Assembly (NCBI GenBank): GCA_015056625.1
Contig: SVFY01000002.1
Location: 1-64,000 of the forward strand
Length of the DNA: 64,000 nucleotides
DNA from: Butyrivibrio sp.
Lineage (GTDB): Bacteria; Bacillota; Clostridia; Lachnospirales; Lachnospiraceae
Direction of reading: 5' to 3'
The notes below the pieces were generated by a model. The model saw only the letters and a list, made by a program, of their open reading frames with translations. It did no database searches and was not told where the DNA came from. Position 1 is the stretch's first letter. Each line of letters starts with the position of its first letter. The position numbers were made by a program, and so were the translations under genes. Shown here piece after piece: positions 31,851 through 39,805 of the stretch.

Positions 31851-32609
31851 ATGGAAAAAGAAATGAACATTCAGGGGAACGAAGAGAAGATTGAGGGCAG
31901 AAATGCCGTTATCGAGGCTTATCGTTCCGGAAAAACAATAGATAAGATATATATACTTGATGGATGTCAGGACGGTCCTGTTTCAACCATCAGAAGAGAG
32001 GCCAAGAAAAACGGGACTCTCATAAAGTTTGTAAGCAGGGAGCGCCTTGATCAGATGTCAGAAACTGGCAAGCATCAGGGAGTCATCGCTATAGCCGCAG
32101 CCTACAAGTATTCAGAGATGGAAGATATTTTCAACCTGGCAAAACTGCGGAACGAGGATCCATTTGTGTTTATTCTGGACAATATTGAAGATCCCCACAA
32201 TCTCGGTGCTATCATTAGAACAGCCAATCTTTCAGGTGCTCACGGAGTTATCATTCCAAAGAACAGGGCAGTAGGACTTACAGCAACCGTTGCCAAGGCT
32301 TCTGCTGGAGCGCTAAACTACACTCCTGTTGTGAAGGTTACCAATATTGCCAGCACTATAGAAGCTTTGAAAGATAAGGGCCTTTGGTTTGCCTGCGCGG
32401 ATATGGGCGGCACAAGAATGTATGACCTTAACCTTAAGGGACCTATTGGACTTGTTATTGGCAATGAGGGCAGTGGAGTATCAAGACTTGTCAGGGAAAA
32501 GTGTGATATGATCGCATCCATCCCCATGAAGGGTGATATCGATTCACTGAACGCGTCAGTAGCTGCAGGAGTTCTTGCTTTTGAGGTGGTAAGACAAAGG
32601 AGCCTTTGA
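31851..32609 (+). CDS. rlmB: SpoU-family 23S rRNA (guanosine-2'-O)-methyltransferase, RlmB/TrmH type
   Basis: The 252-residue protein has an N-terminal L30e-like substrate-binding domain (EGRNAVIEAYRSGKTIDKIYI). The SPOUT catalytic knot follows with motif 1 NIEDPHNLGAIIRTANLSGAHGVI, motif 2 LVIGNEGSGVS and motif 3 IPMKGDIDSLNASVAAGVLAFE. It 2'-O-methylates a guanosine, G2251 of 23S rRNA in RlmB, using AdoMet. Conserved location between mrnC and sigH supports the assignment; the yacP gene found there in Bacillus is absent. Its stop overlaps the sigH start by one base. Confidence 0.93.
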   Translation: MEKEMNIQGNEEKIEGRNAVIEAYRSGKTIDKIYILDGCQDGPVSTIRREAKKNGTLIKFVSRERLDQMSETGKHQGVIAIAAAYKYSEMEDIFNLAKLRNEDPFVFILDNIEDPHNLGAIIRTANLSGAHGVIIPKNRAVGLTATVAKASAGALNYTPVVKVTNIASTIEALKDKGLWFACADMGGTRMYDLNLKGPIGLVIGNEGSGVSRLVREKCDMIASIPMKGDIDSLNASVAAGVLAFEVVRQRSL

Positions 32610-33229
32610 TGAGTGATTTAAGGTTTGACAGCATGGATGATGAACAGCTGATCATTCAGATACATGATGGAGGAAGCAATGAAACTGTTGACTTTATCAT
32701 GAACAAGTACAAGGATCTTGTGAGAAAAAAAGCTGCATCTATGTACATCCTTGGAGCAGACAGAGATGATCTTATCCAGGAGGGGATGATAGGGCTTTTT
32801 AAAGCGGTACGAGATTATGATGCTGGCAGGGATGCCAGCTTTTCAACCTTCGCCGATCTTTGTATATCCAGACAGATGTATTCTGCTATTAAGTCTCTTT
32901 CAAGAAAAAAGCATATGCCCCTTAACAGCTATATTTCAATATATGCCAGTAGAGAGGATTCTGACCAGGGAGGTGATGTATCTCTTGAAGAGATACTTGA
33001 ATCAGATTCAAACCTTATCCCTGAGCAGTACGTACTTGACCAGGAAAACCTAAAGATCCTTGAAGAAAACATCGATAAGGACCTAAGCGAACTGGAGAGG
33101 CAGGTTCTTGACCTTTATATAACCGGTATGAGCATAAAAAAGATAGCTGGAGTTTTAGGCAGAGACGAGAAATCTACGGACAATGCCATGCAGAGAGTAA
33201 GGGCAAAACTCAAGAAGTATCTCAAATAA
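32609..33229 (+). CDS. sigH: Sigma factor SigH-like (sigma-70 family)
   Basis: The 206-residue sigma factor has region 2 (IMNKYKDLVRKKAASMYILGADRDDLIQEGMIGLFKAVRDYD, with STFADLCISRQMYSAIK) and region 4 (SELERQVLDLYITGMSIKKIAGVLGRDEKSTDNAMQRVRAKLKKYL). These match Bacillus SigH, the transition-state and early-sporulation factor. It sits directly after rlmB as in Bacilli and Clostridia. The ATG at 32609 is preferred over the TTG at 32606, with AGGAG at normal spacing. Butyrivibrio-type bacteria are not known as spore formers, so a stationary-phase or competence role is plausible, notably with comEA/comEC in this window. Confidence 0.92.
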   Translation: MSDLRFDSMDDEQLIIQIHDGGSNETVDFIMNKYKDLVRKKAASMYILGADRDDLIQEGMIGLFKAVRDYDAGRDASFSTFADLCISRQMYSAIKSLSRKKHMPLNSYISIYASREDSDQGGDVSLEEILESDSNLIPEQYVLDQENLKILEENIDKDLSELERQVLDLYITGMSIKKIAGVLGRDEKSTDNAMQRVRAKLKKYLK

Positions 33230-33345
33230 AAAATGCTTGCTTTGCAGGTGATTGTATGCTATATTTATATAGCTGTTGTAAAACAGTGGTAACTATTGTT
33301 GATTTTTGCAAATCACAGCGTCAGGTACTTAAGTGTACTGATGAG

Positions 33346-33366
33346 ATATCTGTCGGAAACAGATAT
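33346..33366 (+). promoter_or_regulatory. Hairpin in the rpmE leader
   Basis: An 8-bp perfect stem, ATATCTGT/ACAGATAT, with the loop CGGAA stands 30 bases before the rpmE ATG. Further small inverted repeats lie upstream (GTAC..GTAC near 33324-33337 and GATTT/AAATC near 33301-33314). The leader of about 160 bases after sigH may fold as an autoregulatory L31 leader; this is inference. Confidence 0.4.
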
Positions 33367-33396
33367 GATAATTTAGATATAGTGAGGTGAGAAGAT

Positions 33397-33603
33397 ATGA
33401 GACAGGACATCCAGCCAGAATTCCATCAGGCAACAGTTACTTGCAACTGCGGTAACACATTCACTGTTGGATCAACTAAGAGCGAGATCCACGTAGAAAT
33501 TTGCTCAAAGTGCCATCCTTTCTACACAGGAACTCAGAAGGCTACAGCTGCTCGTGGACGTATTGATAAGTTCAACAAGAAATACGGCATGGACAACAAG
33601 TAA
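33397..33603 (+). CDS. rpmE: 50S ribosomal protein L31 (zinc-binding form)
   Basis: The 68-residue protein begins [28 protein letters not shown] and has the two cysteine pairs of the C+ type, CNC...[13 protein letters not shown]. It therefore binds zinc. Together with L5 it bridges the subunits at the central protuberance. It has its own structured leader, an intrinsic terminator follows directly, and it precedes yqhQ-prmC-prfA as in many Firmicutes. The size is standard. Confidence 0.97.
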   Translation: MRQDIQPEFHQATVTCNCGNTFTVGSTKSEIHVEICSKCHPFYTGTQKATAARGRIDKFNKKYGMDNK

Positions 33604-33633
33604 TTCAAGGTTCATAAGTTTAGTAGAAACTTT

Positions 33634-33667
33634 AGAGGTTGAGGCAATAGCCTCGACCTCTTTTTTT
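33634..33667 (+). terminator. Intrinsic terminator of rpmE
   Basis: An 11-bp stem, GAGGTTGAGGC/GCCTCGACCTC (one G-T wobble), with the loop AATA is followed by seven T residues. Confidence 0.9.
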
Positions 33668-33689
33668 ACAATTCAAGTTGAGGAAAGCT

Positions 33690-34682
33690 ATGAAGAAACG
33701 TAAGTTAAGACACTATTCCGGAATCGGCGGACAGGCGGTTTTAGAAGGTGTTATGATGAAAAATAAGGACATGTATGCTGTAGCTGTAAGAAAGCCAAAT
33801 GGCGACGTGGCTGTTGAGGTTGATGAGTATCATGGCATCGCCTATGGCAGTAAGCTTCTTAATATACCTTTTGTAAGGGGAGTATTTGTATTTATTGATT
33901 CCCTTATCCTGGGACTTAAGTCTCTTAACTATTCATCATCCTTCTATGAGGAAACTGATGAAAAGCCAAGCAAACTGGATGAAGAGATAGATAAGGTCTC
34001 AAGTGGCCATGAGGACACATTCCTTATGGTAGTTACAACACTTATCTCATTTATATTTGCAATAGCTCTTTTCATGGTACTTCCATATGTTCTTTCAGAA
34101 TTTATTTCGAAGTATGCAAGGAACGAGTCTATTGTGGCCATCATTGAAGGCGTGTTCAGGATCCTGATTTTTATTGTATATATACTTCTGATATCAAGGA
34201 TCAAGGATATCAAGAGGCTCTTTATGTATCATGGTGCTGAGCACAAGTGCATCAACTGCATTGAAAAGGGCAGACCACTTACTGTACACAACGTTAAGCG
34301 CAGCTCAAGACTTCATAAGAGATGCGGAAGCAGCTTTATCTTATTTGTAATGCTAATCAGTATAGTACTGTTCTTCTTTATCAGAGTAGATTCCTACATC
34401 TGGAGAGTTGCAATAAGGATACTTTTGATACCAGTAATATCAGGTATCTCTTACGAGATCATAAGACTTGCAGGTAAGACAGATTTCTTTTTGGTAAGGA
34501 TCATATCAGCTCCAGGGCTGTGGCTTCAGAGACTTACTACCAAGGAACCAGATGAGGACATGATCCGTGTTGCCATCAAATCAGTTGAGGCTGTCTTTGA
34601 CTGGAAGGAGTTCTTACAGGACTCCTTTGGCTACGAGGTAGATGACAGCTGGCTTGAGGACGGAGAAGAGGTTAAGGAGTGA
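33690..34682 (+). CDS. yqhQ: DUF1385 membrane protein, YqhQ-like
   Basis: The 330-residue protein starts with the family block SGIGGQAVLEGVMMKNKDMYAVAVRKPNG and PFVRGVFVFIDSLILGLKSLNYS. Four to five membrane helices follow (about 115-180 and 215-270), with the conserved YHGAEHKCINCIEKG and cysteine/histidine-rich loop RLHKRCGSSF between them. Its biochemical role is unknown; the HxxEHKC motif suggests metal binding. It is almost always found next to rpmE, prmC and prfA in Clostridia. I choose ATG 33690 with GAGG six bases upstream rather than the TTG at 33678. Confidence 0.9.
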   Translation: MKKRKLRHYSGIGGQAVLEGVMMKNKDMYAVAVRKPNGDVAVEVDEYHGIAYGSKLLNIPFVRGVFVFIDSLILGLKSLNYSSSFYEETDEKPSKLDEEIDKVSSGHEDTFLMVVTTLISFIFAIALFMVLPYVLSEFISKYARNESIVAIIEGVFRILIFIVYILLISRIKDIKRLFMYHGAEHKCINCIEKGRPLTVHNVKRSSRLHKRCGSSFILFVMLISIVLFFFIRVDSYIWRVAIRILLIPVISGISYEIIRLAGKTDFFLVRIISAPGLWLQRLTTKEPDEDMIRVAIKSVEAVFDWKEFLQDSFGYEVDDSWLEDGEEVKE

Positions 34683-34694
34683 AAAAGGCCACTT

Positions 34695-35534
34695 ATGAAT
34701 TATAAATGTGCCTATGAATTTGGAATAAATGAACTTGAGAAAGCCGGGATTGTTGAAGCTAAGCTTGATGCCCGGCTTCTTTTAGAGCGCATTTGTGGTA
34801 CTGATCACAGCGATCTCTTTGCACACCCGGACAAGGAACTTACGGATAAAGAGCTTTCAGAGTACGAGAAGTTTGTTTCAAGACGAGCAGGGAGAGAGCC
34901 TGTTGCTTACATCCTTGGCCAGTGGGAGTTTATGGGACTTTCCTTTGACGTGTCAGGAGATGTGCTGATCCCTGAGCAGGACAGCGAATTTCTTGTGGAA
35001 GAGGCGCTAAGGCACTGTGAGGATGGTATGAATATTTTAGACCTTTGTACCGGCTCAGGATGTATAGCCCTTAGTATCCTTAAGTTTACCAATGATACCA
35101 GGGCAACCTGTACTGATATTTCGGATAAAGCTCTTTTGATCGCTGAAAAAAATGCAGAAAAGCTTGGGATATCTGAGAGAGCAAGCTTTTTAGAGACAGA
35201 TCTTTTCCCACAAGAGGTTCAGAAGTTCGATCTTATTGTCTCAAATCCGCCCTATATAGCAAGTGATGTCATTGAGACTCTCGCCCCGGAAGTTAAGGAC
35301 TACGAGCCAAGGCTTGCCCTTGATGGGGATGAGGACGGGCTAAGTTTTTATAAAAGGATAGTAGCCAAAGCTCCATCATACCTTTATTCCAGCGGCTATC
35401 TCATTATGGAGATAGGGTTCGATCAGGCGGAAGCTGTAAGGAGGCTCTTAGAAGAAAACGGAAGCTATCATGAAATTGAAGTGGTCAAGGATTTTTCAGG
35501 CAATGACAGAGTGATCAAGGCTTGTTTCTATTAG
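34695..35534 (+). CDS. prmC: Release-factor glutamine methyltransferase
   Basis: The 279-residue AdoMet-dependent enzyme methylates the Gln of the GGQ motif in release factors. It has an N-terminal helical domain, the AdoMet motif NILDLCTGSGCIALSI, and the catalytic NPPY (about residue 185, LIVSNPPYIASDVI) that binds the glutamine side chain. It precedes its substrate gene prfA by 48 bases, the common arrangement. Length is typical. The ribosome site is modest (AAAAAGG). Confidence 0.95.
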   Translation: MNYKCAYEFGINELEKAGIVEAKLDARLLLERICGTDHSDLFAHPDKELTDKELSEYEKFVSRRAGREPVAYILGQWEFMGLSFDVSGDVLIPEQDSEFLVEEALRHCEDGMNILDLCTGSGCIALSILKFTNDTRATCTDISDKALLIAEKNAEKLGISERASFLETDLFPQEVQKFDLIVSNPPYIASDVIETLAPEVKDYEPRLALDGDEDGLSFYKRIVAKAPSYLYSSGYLIMEIGFDQAEAVRRLLEENGSYHEIEVVKDFSGNDRVIKACFY

Positions 35535-35582
35535 CGGCACAAGGCAAAAACAGCAGGCGATGATCATTTTGGAGGAAAAGAG

Positions 35583-36653
35583 ATGTTTGACAGACTAGAA
35601 GGAATTATCAGAAGATACGAAGATATAAATATGATGCTTGTGGACCCGTCAGTGGTCTCAGATCAGGAAAAATTCAGGAATCTTATGAAGGAGCAGAAGA
35701 ACCTTGAACCAATTGTCAGCTCTTTTACAGAATACAAAAAGTGCAAGCAGACAATAGACGAGAGCCTGTCTCTTCTTGACGAGGAATCCGATCCTGAGAT
35801 GAAGGAAATGTTAAGGCAGGAACTGTCTGACGCCAAGGAGATGCTCCCAAAAATGGAAGAAAAGCTTAAGATACTGCTTCTTCCCAAGGATCCCAACGAC
35901 GAAAAGAACGTTATTGTAGAGATCAGAGCAGGAGTAGGCGGTGATGAAGCCGCACTCTTTGCTGCAGATATGTACAGGCTCTATACAAGATATGCCGAGA
36001 GACAGGGCTGGAAGATCGAGACCATGAGCCTTGAGGATATTGGAATAGGCGGAATCAAGGATGTGAGCTTTATGATCAAGGGTAATGGAGCTTATTCAAG
36101 GCTTAAATTTGAGAGTGGAGTTCACAGAGTACAGAGGATCCCAGCGACAGAATCTGGCGGAAGGATCCATACTTCAGCCATAACAGTTGCTATTATGCCT
36201 GAAGTTGAGGATGTGGCTGTAGAGATAGACTTAAACGATTGTAAATTTGATGTGTTCAGAGCATCTGGAAATGGTGGACAGTGTGTAAATACCACAGACT
36301 CAGCAGTAAGGCTTACTCATATTCCAACGGGTATCGTAATATCCTGTCAGGATGAAAAGAGCCAGCAGCAGAACAAGGCCAAGGCATTAAAGGTATTAAG
36401 AGCCAAGCTTTATGAGATGGAGCAGGAGAGGCAGCACGGGGAAGAGGCAGAGCTAAGAAGGAGCCAGGTAGGTTCAGGCGACAGGTCAGAAAAAATAAGG
36501 ACCTACAACTTCCATCAGGGAAGAGTTACTGACCATCGCATTGGTCTTACGCTTTATAAGATAGATCAGATAATGGACGGGGATATCGATGAAATAATCG
36601 ATGGACTCATCGCTGCAGATCAGGCAGAGAAACTGCTGCAGATGGCGGATTGA
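35583..36653 (+). CDS. prfA: Peptide chain release factor 1
   Basis: The 356-residue protein recognises UAA and UAG. The codon-reading PxT motif appears as PAT in [19 protein letters not shown], and the catalytic GGQ lies in [19 protein letters not shown] (about residue 231). The GGQ context here has Cys after Gln (GGQC) instead of the common GGQH/GGQN. All other blocks, such as [18 protein letters not shown], are regular. The gene follows prmC and carries a strong TTTGGAGGA site. Confidence 0.96.
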   Translation: MFDRLEGIIRRYEDINMMLVDPSVVSDQEKFRNLMKEQKNLEPIVSSFTEYKKCKQTIDESLSLLDEESDPEMKEMLRQELSDAKEMLPKMEEKLKILLLPKDPNDEKNVIVEIRAGVGGDEAALFAADMYRLYTRYAERQGWKIETMSLEDIGIGGIKDVSFMIKGNGAYSRLKFESGVHRVQRIPATESGGRIHTSAITVAIMPEVEDVAVEIDLNDCKFDVFRASGNGGQCVNTTDSAVRLTHIPTGIVISCQDEKSQQQNKAKALKVLRAKLYEMEQERQHGEEAELRRSQVGSGDRSEKIRTYNFHQGRVTDHRIGLTLYKIDQIMDGDIDEIIDGLIAADQAEKLLQMAD

Positions 36654-36666
36654 TTAAAATTATTTG

Positions 36667-36695
36667 TTGAAGCGTATTTTTATATGGTGTACAAT
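36667..36695 (+). promoter_or_regulatory. Promoter of the Hpt gene
   Basis: TTGAAG and TACAAT are separated by exactly 17 bases, giving a start near 36702 and a leader of about 47 bases with a GGAGG ribosome site. Confidence 0.75.
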
Positions 36696-36748
36696 CAATA
36701 TATAACATGTGATTTATGCGCTGAACTGCGTGATCTTAATGGAGGCTT

Positions 36749-37108
36749 ATGGACGCTGGTTTTAAGTCAGAATTAATTGCATGGGGGGTTGACTGGGATG
36801 AGATTCTGGACAGATTCATGGGCAACGAGGATCTTATCGCCAAGTTTATGTTCAAGTTCCTGGCAGATCAGAACATGAATGACCTGACTAAGTACCTGGC
36901 TGAGGGCAATGTTTCAGAAGCTTTCAAGGCAGTTCATACCCTTAAGGGTGTTGGAGCAAATCTTGGCCTTAAGGGATTTCTTACTCCTGTCTGTGAGCTT
37001 ACGGAGATACTACGAGCTGGCTCCATGGAGGGCTACAAGGAAAAATATGATCAGATAAAGCCAAAATATGATGAACTAATCACTATTTTGACCAAATACA
37101 GCGGCTGA
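36749..37108 (+). CDS. Stand-alone histidine phosphotransfer (Hpt) protein
   Basis: The 119-residue helical protein carries the Hpt core with the phospho-accepting His in AVHTLKGVGANLGL, followed by a helix pair. Hpt proteins shuttle phosphate between receiver domains in phosphorelays. No kinase lies next to it; the nearest receiver is the LytTR regulator about 2 kb downstream. Partners are therefore probably hybrid kinases elsewhere. It has its own promoter and is convergent with the DUF5721 gene, ending one base before that gene's stop. Confidence 0.88.
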   Translation: MDAGFKSELIAWGVDWDEILDRFMGNEDLIAKFMFKFLADQNMNDLTKYLAEGNVSEAFKAVHTLKGVGANLGLKGFLTPVCELTEILRAGSMEGYKEKYDQIKPKYDELITILTKYSG

Positions 37109-37609
37109 TCATAATATATCTGTTTCTATACCATTTGATTCAAGGAAGCTTGGGACATAGTTGTCCCAGGCTTTTTCTGCTTCTTTATCCAGAGTAAAGA
37201 TACTGTAGTTTACACCGGTCGTGATCACTACTTCGCCCGATGAAAACTTAATATTTATTCCAAAAGACACCTGATCCATGGAAATATCGCTGTCAATTGT
37301 CTCAAAAAGAGAAGCTTTTTGCTGGTCGCTAAGACGAAGGATGAATTTGAATCCAAGGGGAGTTTGTCTGCCTTTTATGAGTTCTAAGCAGATAGGACGA
37401 AGTTTTTCCCATTTTGAAAATTCCTCTATGGGACATGCATTATCCTCTTCGTTTGTATTTTTATAAAACTCCTTATGGACCCGTCCATCTATGGTGAATG
37501 TATTATAGGTATCGATGACAACCTCCTCTGTAAGATAATTGTCGAAAAGCTCGCTGGTAAGCAGTTTTGCCATGAAATTCCTTTGCTTTGATACTCTTAT
37601 TGCTATCAT
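37109..37609 (-). CDS. DUF5721 family protein
   Basis: The 166-residue protein matches the pattern of DUF5721 (MIAIRVSKQRNFMAKLLTSELFDNYLTEE..., YTIDGR-like TFTIDGRVHKEFY, RPICLELIKGRQTPLGFKFILRLS, TTGVNYSIFTLDKEAEKAWD). This family is typical of Lachnospiraceae and has no known function. It is soluble with no signal peptide. The ATG is preceded by AAGGAG at ideal distance. It stands alone between the convergent Hpt gene and the divergent LacI-type regulator. Confidence 0.82.
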   Translation of the reverse strand: MIAIRVSKQRNFMAKLLTSELFDNYLTEEVVIDTYNTFTIDGRVHKEFYKNTNEEDNACPIEEFSKWEKLRPICLELIKGRQTPLGFKFILRLSDQQKASLFETIDSDISMDQVSFGINIKFSSGEVVITTGVNYSIFTLDKEAEKAWDNYVPSFLESNGIETDIL

Positions 37610-37766
37610 TATTTCTCCTTGATCTTTTATATCCTGTTCATATGGTAAAAAATCTATTTTTATCCTAAAAAAGTTGTATTTTTATTCAAATTAATAGGCT
37701 ATAATTTAATTGTGCTTTTTTATATTTTAAGCTACAACGAATAAGTTTACTACAAGAGGGCTGTTT

Positions 37767-38786
37767 ATGGCAAAAAGCGTAAGATTAAGAGACATTGCTG
37801 AGAGAGTTGGTGTAAGTACAGTTACTGTTTCCAAGGCTCTTTCAGGCCAAAAGGGAATGAGCGATGCATTAAGAGAGAAGATACATTCCCTTGCCAGTGA
37901 GATGGGATATGTTCCTTCAATATCTCGAAAAACTGACAGTTCCAAGGTGAGTTACACTATTGGTGTGATCATTGCTGAGAAGTACATGAGTGAATTTAGC
38001 GGCTTTTATAATAAACTCCATCAGCAGGTTTCACAGCTGGCTATGGATAGGGGCTGCTTTACCATGCTGGAAGTTGTTTCAGATTCAGCTCAGGAAAGCA
38101 GGCAGATTCCAAGGATCATTTTGGACAAAAAGGTTGAGGGTATTCTGGTCATTGGAAGACTTAAGGAAGAGTACCTTAGGGAAATCAAAAGCCAGAGCGG
38201 TATACCAATGGTTTATCTGGATTTCTGTAACCACACTGGAGATGAGGATGCAGTTGTTTCCGACAGTTATAATGGTTCATACTGCCTGACCAATTATCTG
38301 TTTGAAAAGGGCCACAAAAAGATTGCCTTTGTTGGAACAGTAATGGCATCTGGCGCCATCACCGACAAATATTTTGGCTATAGAAAATCGCTTTTAGAGC
38401 ATGGTGTGGAGTTTAGACAGGATTGGATCATTGATGACAGGGATACTGATAATGGTCCTATGGATTCTTCCAGATTCTTAAGGCTCCCCGATGAGATGCC
38501 CACGGCATTTGTGTGCAACTGCGATCTTACTGCCAGTGTTCTGATCAAGAAGCTTACCGATAAAGGCTATAAGGTTCCAGATGATATATCAGTTGTCGGT
38601 TTTGATAACTTTGTTTATCCAGGAATGTGTGATCTTAAGATCACCACCTATGGAATAGATACCTATGAGATGGGCAGAAATGCAGTCCTTAATCTGATCC
38701 GCAAGATCAGTAAGGAGCGCTATCGCCAGGGCATTATGATCCTGGAAGGACATCTTATTGAGGGTGAGAGCGTAAAAGAGATCTAG
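37767..38786 (+). CDS. LacI-family transcriptional regulator
   Basis: The 339-residue regulator has the LacI helix-turn-helix (VRLRDIAERVGVSTVTVSKALSGQKGMSDALREKIHSLASEMGYVP) and hinge (1-60). A periplasmic-binding-like effector domain (about 70-335) follows, with SDSYNGSYCLTNYLFEKGHKKIAFVG and the ISVVGFDNFVYPG motif. The effector is probably a sugar. No sugar operon adjoins it; targets might include the cre-like site at 26488 or genes elsewhere. A TATAAT lies at 37700 without a good -35. Its 3' end overlaps the convergent LytTR gene by 32 bases. Confidence 0.9.
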   Translation: MAKSVRLRDIAERVGVSTVTVSKALSGQKGMSDALREKIHSLASEMGYVPSISRKTDSSKVSYTIGVIIAEKYMSEFSGFYNKLHQQVSQLAMDRGCFTMLEVVSDSAQESRQIPRIILDKKVEGILVIGRLKEEYLREIKSQSGIPMVYLDFCNHTGDEDAVVSDSYNGSYCLTNYLFEKGHKKIAFVGTVMASGAITDKYFGYRKSLLEHGVEFRQDWIIDDRDTDNGPMDSSRFLRLPDEMPTAFVCNCDLTASVLIKKLTDKGYKVPDDISVVGFDNFVYPGMCDLKITTYGIDTYEMGRNAVLNLIRKISKERYRQGIMILEGHLIEGESVKEI

Positions 38787-39495
38787 TCTGTTCAATAGAA
38801 TTTCTATAAGTAAAAGAGACTTTCAGGGTAACGTTATTATCAAGAGTAACTTTGCCAAAGGAAGTCTTTTTTACGTGGTTAACATTTACTATTCCGTAAT
38901 CGTTGACAGGACACATCTGTGGAAAGTCGACGCATTGGTCATAGAAGTTTACGATATCCTCGATTATAGAGATCTTACGGCCTTCTGTAAGATAGACGTC
39001 AAGCTCTGACTTTGAAGTCTGGGTTCTGGTGACGCAGATAATATCATCGCCCCTTGCATAGATGGTTTCTTTTTGACCCCTTAGCTCTATTGTTGGGATG
39101 ACTACACCTGTTTTTTCCTTGATGGTGTCGATCATGGCTGTGAGCTCTGCTACCTTAAGGGGCTTATCAAGATAGTAGACGTTTGAGTTTGTGATGCCTG
39201 CCTCTTTGGCGAGCTCTTTGTAGTCTATTGAAGAAGAGCACATGATTATGGGGCGCACAATTCCCACTGCCAGAAGCTTTTTTAACACCTCAAAACCATT
39301 GAAGGCTTCATCAGTCATATCTATAAACAGACCGTGGTACATCTGAGGACGCTGCATAAAAGCCTCTACATTGCCATAGGAATCAATGTAGATGCGTTCA
39401 CCAGTTTCTTTGAAGATGCGGTCGGACTGACGGCCAAGAAGTCTCTCTGTCTGCTTTCTGTCAGCAATGTTGTCATCACAAACTGCTAAATGCAT
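38755..39495 (-). CDS. LytTR-type response regulator (AgrA/ComE-like)
   Basis: The 246-residue protein has a receiver domain starting HLAVCDDN with a phospho-acceptor Asp in GLFIDMTDEAFNGFEVL and Lys in YLDKPLKVAEL. A LytTR DNA-binding domain follows (IELRGQKETIYARGDDIICV...TSKSELDVYLTEGRKISI...NDYGIVNVNHVKK). Such regulators control peptide signalling, toxins or surface traits. No histidine kinase is adjacent. I start it at 39495 because GGGAG lies eight bases before that ATG; the track's longer start runs into the DUF1294 gene. Convergent overlap with lacI. Confidence 0.88.
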   Translation of the reverse strand: MHLAVCDDNIADRKQTERLLGRQSDRIFKETGERIYIDSYGNVEAFMQRPQMYHGLFIDMTDEAFNGFEVLKKLLAVGIVRPIIMCSSSIDYKELAKEAGITNSNVYYLDKPLKVAELTAMIDTIKEKTGVVIPTIELRGQKETIYARGDDIICVTRTQTSKSELDVYLTEGRKISIIEDIVNFYDQCVDFPQMCPVNDYGIVNVNHVKKTSFGKVTLDNNVTLKVSFTYRNSIEQTRSLLRSHPQ

Positions 39496-39508
39496 AGATA
39501 TCTCCCTT

Positions 39509-39802
39509 TTACATGAATTTGAATTCCAAAGGACTGAAGTGGAGTAGTACAGCGGCAAGGATCTGAAGGATCAGGATGAGAGGCATTCCGAATTTAAAGT
39601 ACCAGTGTTTAGTCTTGTGATGGAAAACTCTCATTCCAAGGATGGATCCTAAGCTTCCGCCGATAAGAGCAATAGCAAAAAGGGTTGCCTCGGGGATACG
39701 AAAAGCGCTGCGCTGAGCTCTTTTCTTATCGATCCCCATGGAGGCAAACCCTATGATATTCATTACTATTAAAAATCCTGCAAGATAGAAGATGGATTTC
39801 AT
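39509..39802 (-). CDS. DUF1294 small membrane protein
   Basis: The 97-residue protein has three hydrophobic helices and the family motif GFASMGIDKKRAQRSAFRIPEATLFAIALIGGSLGSILGMRVFHHKT. The function is unknown. It starts three bases after argG on the same strand with no ribosome site (only A/T upstream), so it is probably translated by ribosomes that terminate at argG. The LytTR gene follows 13 bases downstream, making a possible three-gene unit. Confidence 0.85.
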   Translation of the reverse strand: MKSIFYLAGFLIVMNIIGFASMGIDKKRAQRSAFRIPEATLFAIALIGGSLGSILGMRVFHHKTKHWYFKFGMPLILILQILAAVLLHFSPLEFKFM

Positions 39803-39805
39803 TTA

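Noticed and set aside
37674-37705. Full promoter for the LacI-family gene
   Set aside because: The TATAAT is good, but TTGTAT is 20 bases away and no better -35 is present, so only the -10 is mentioned.
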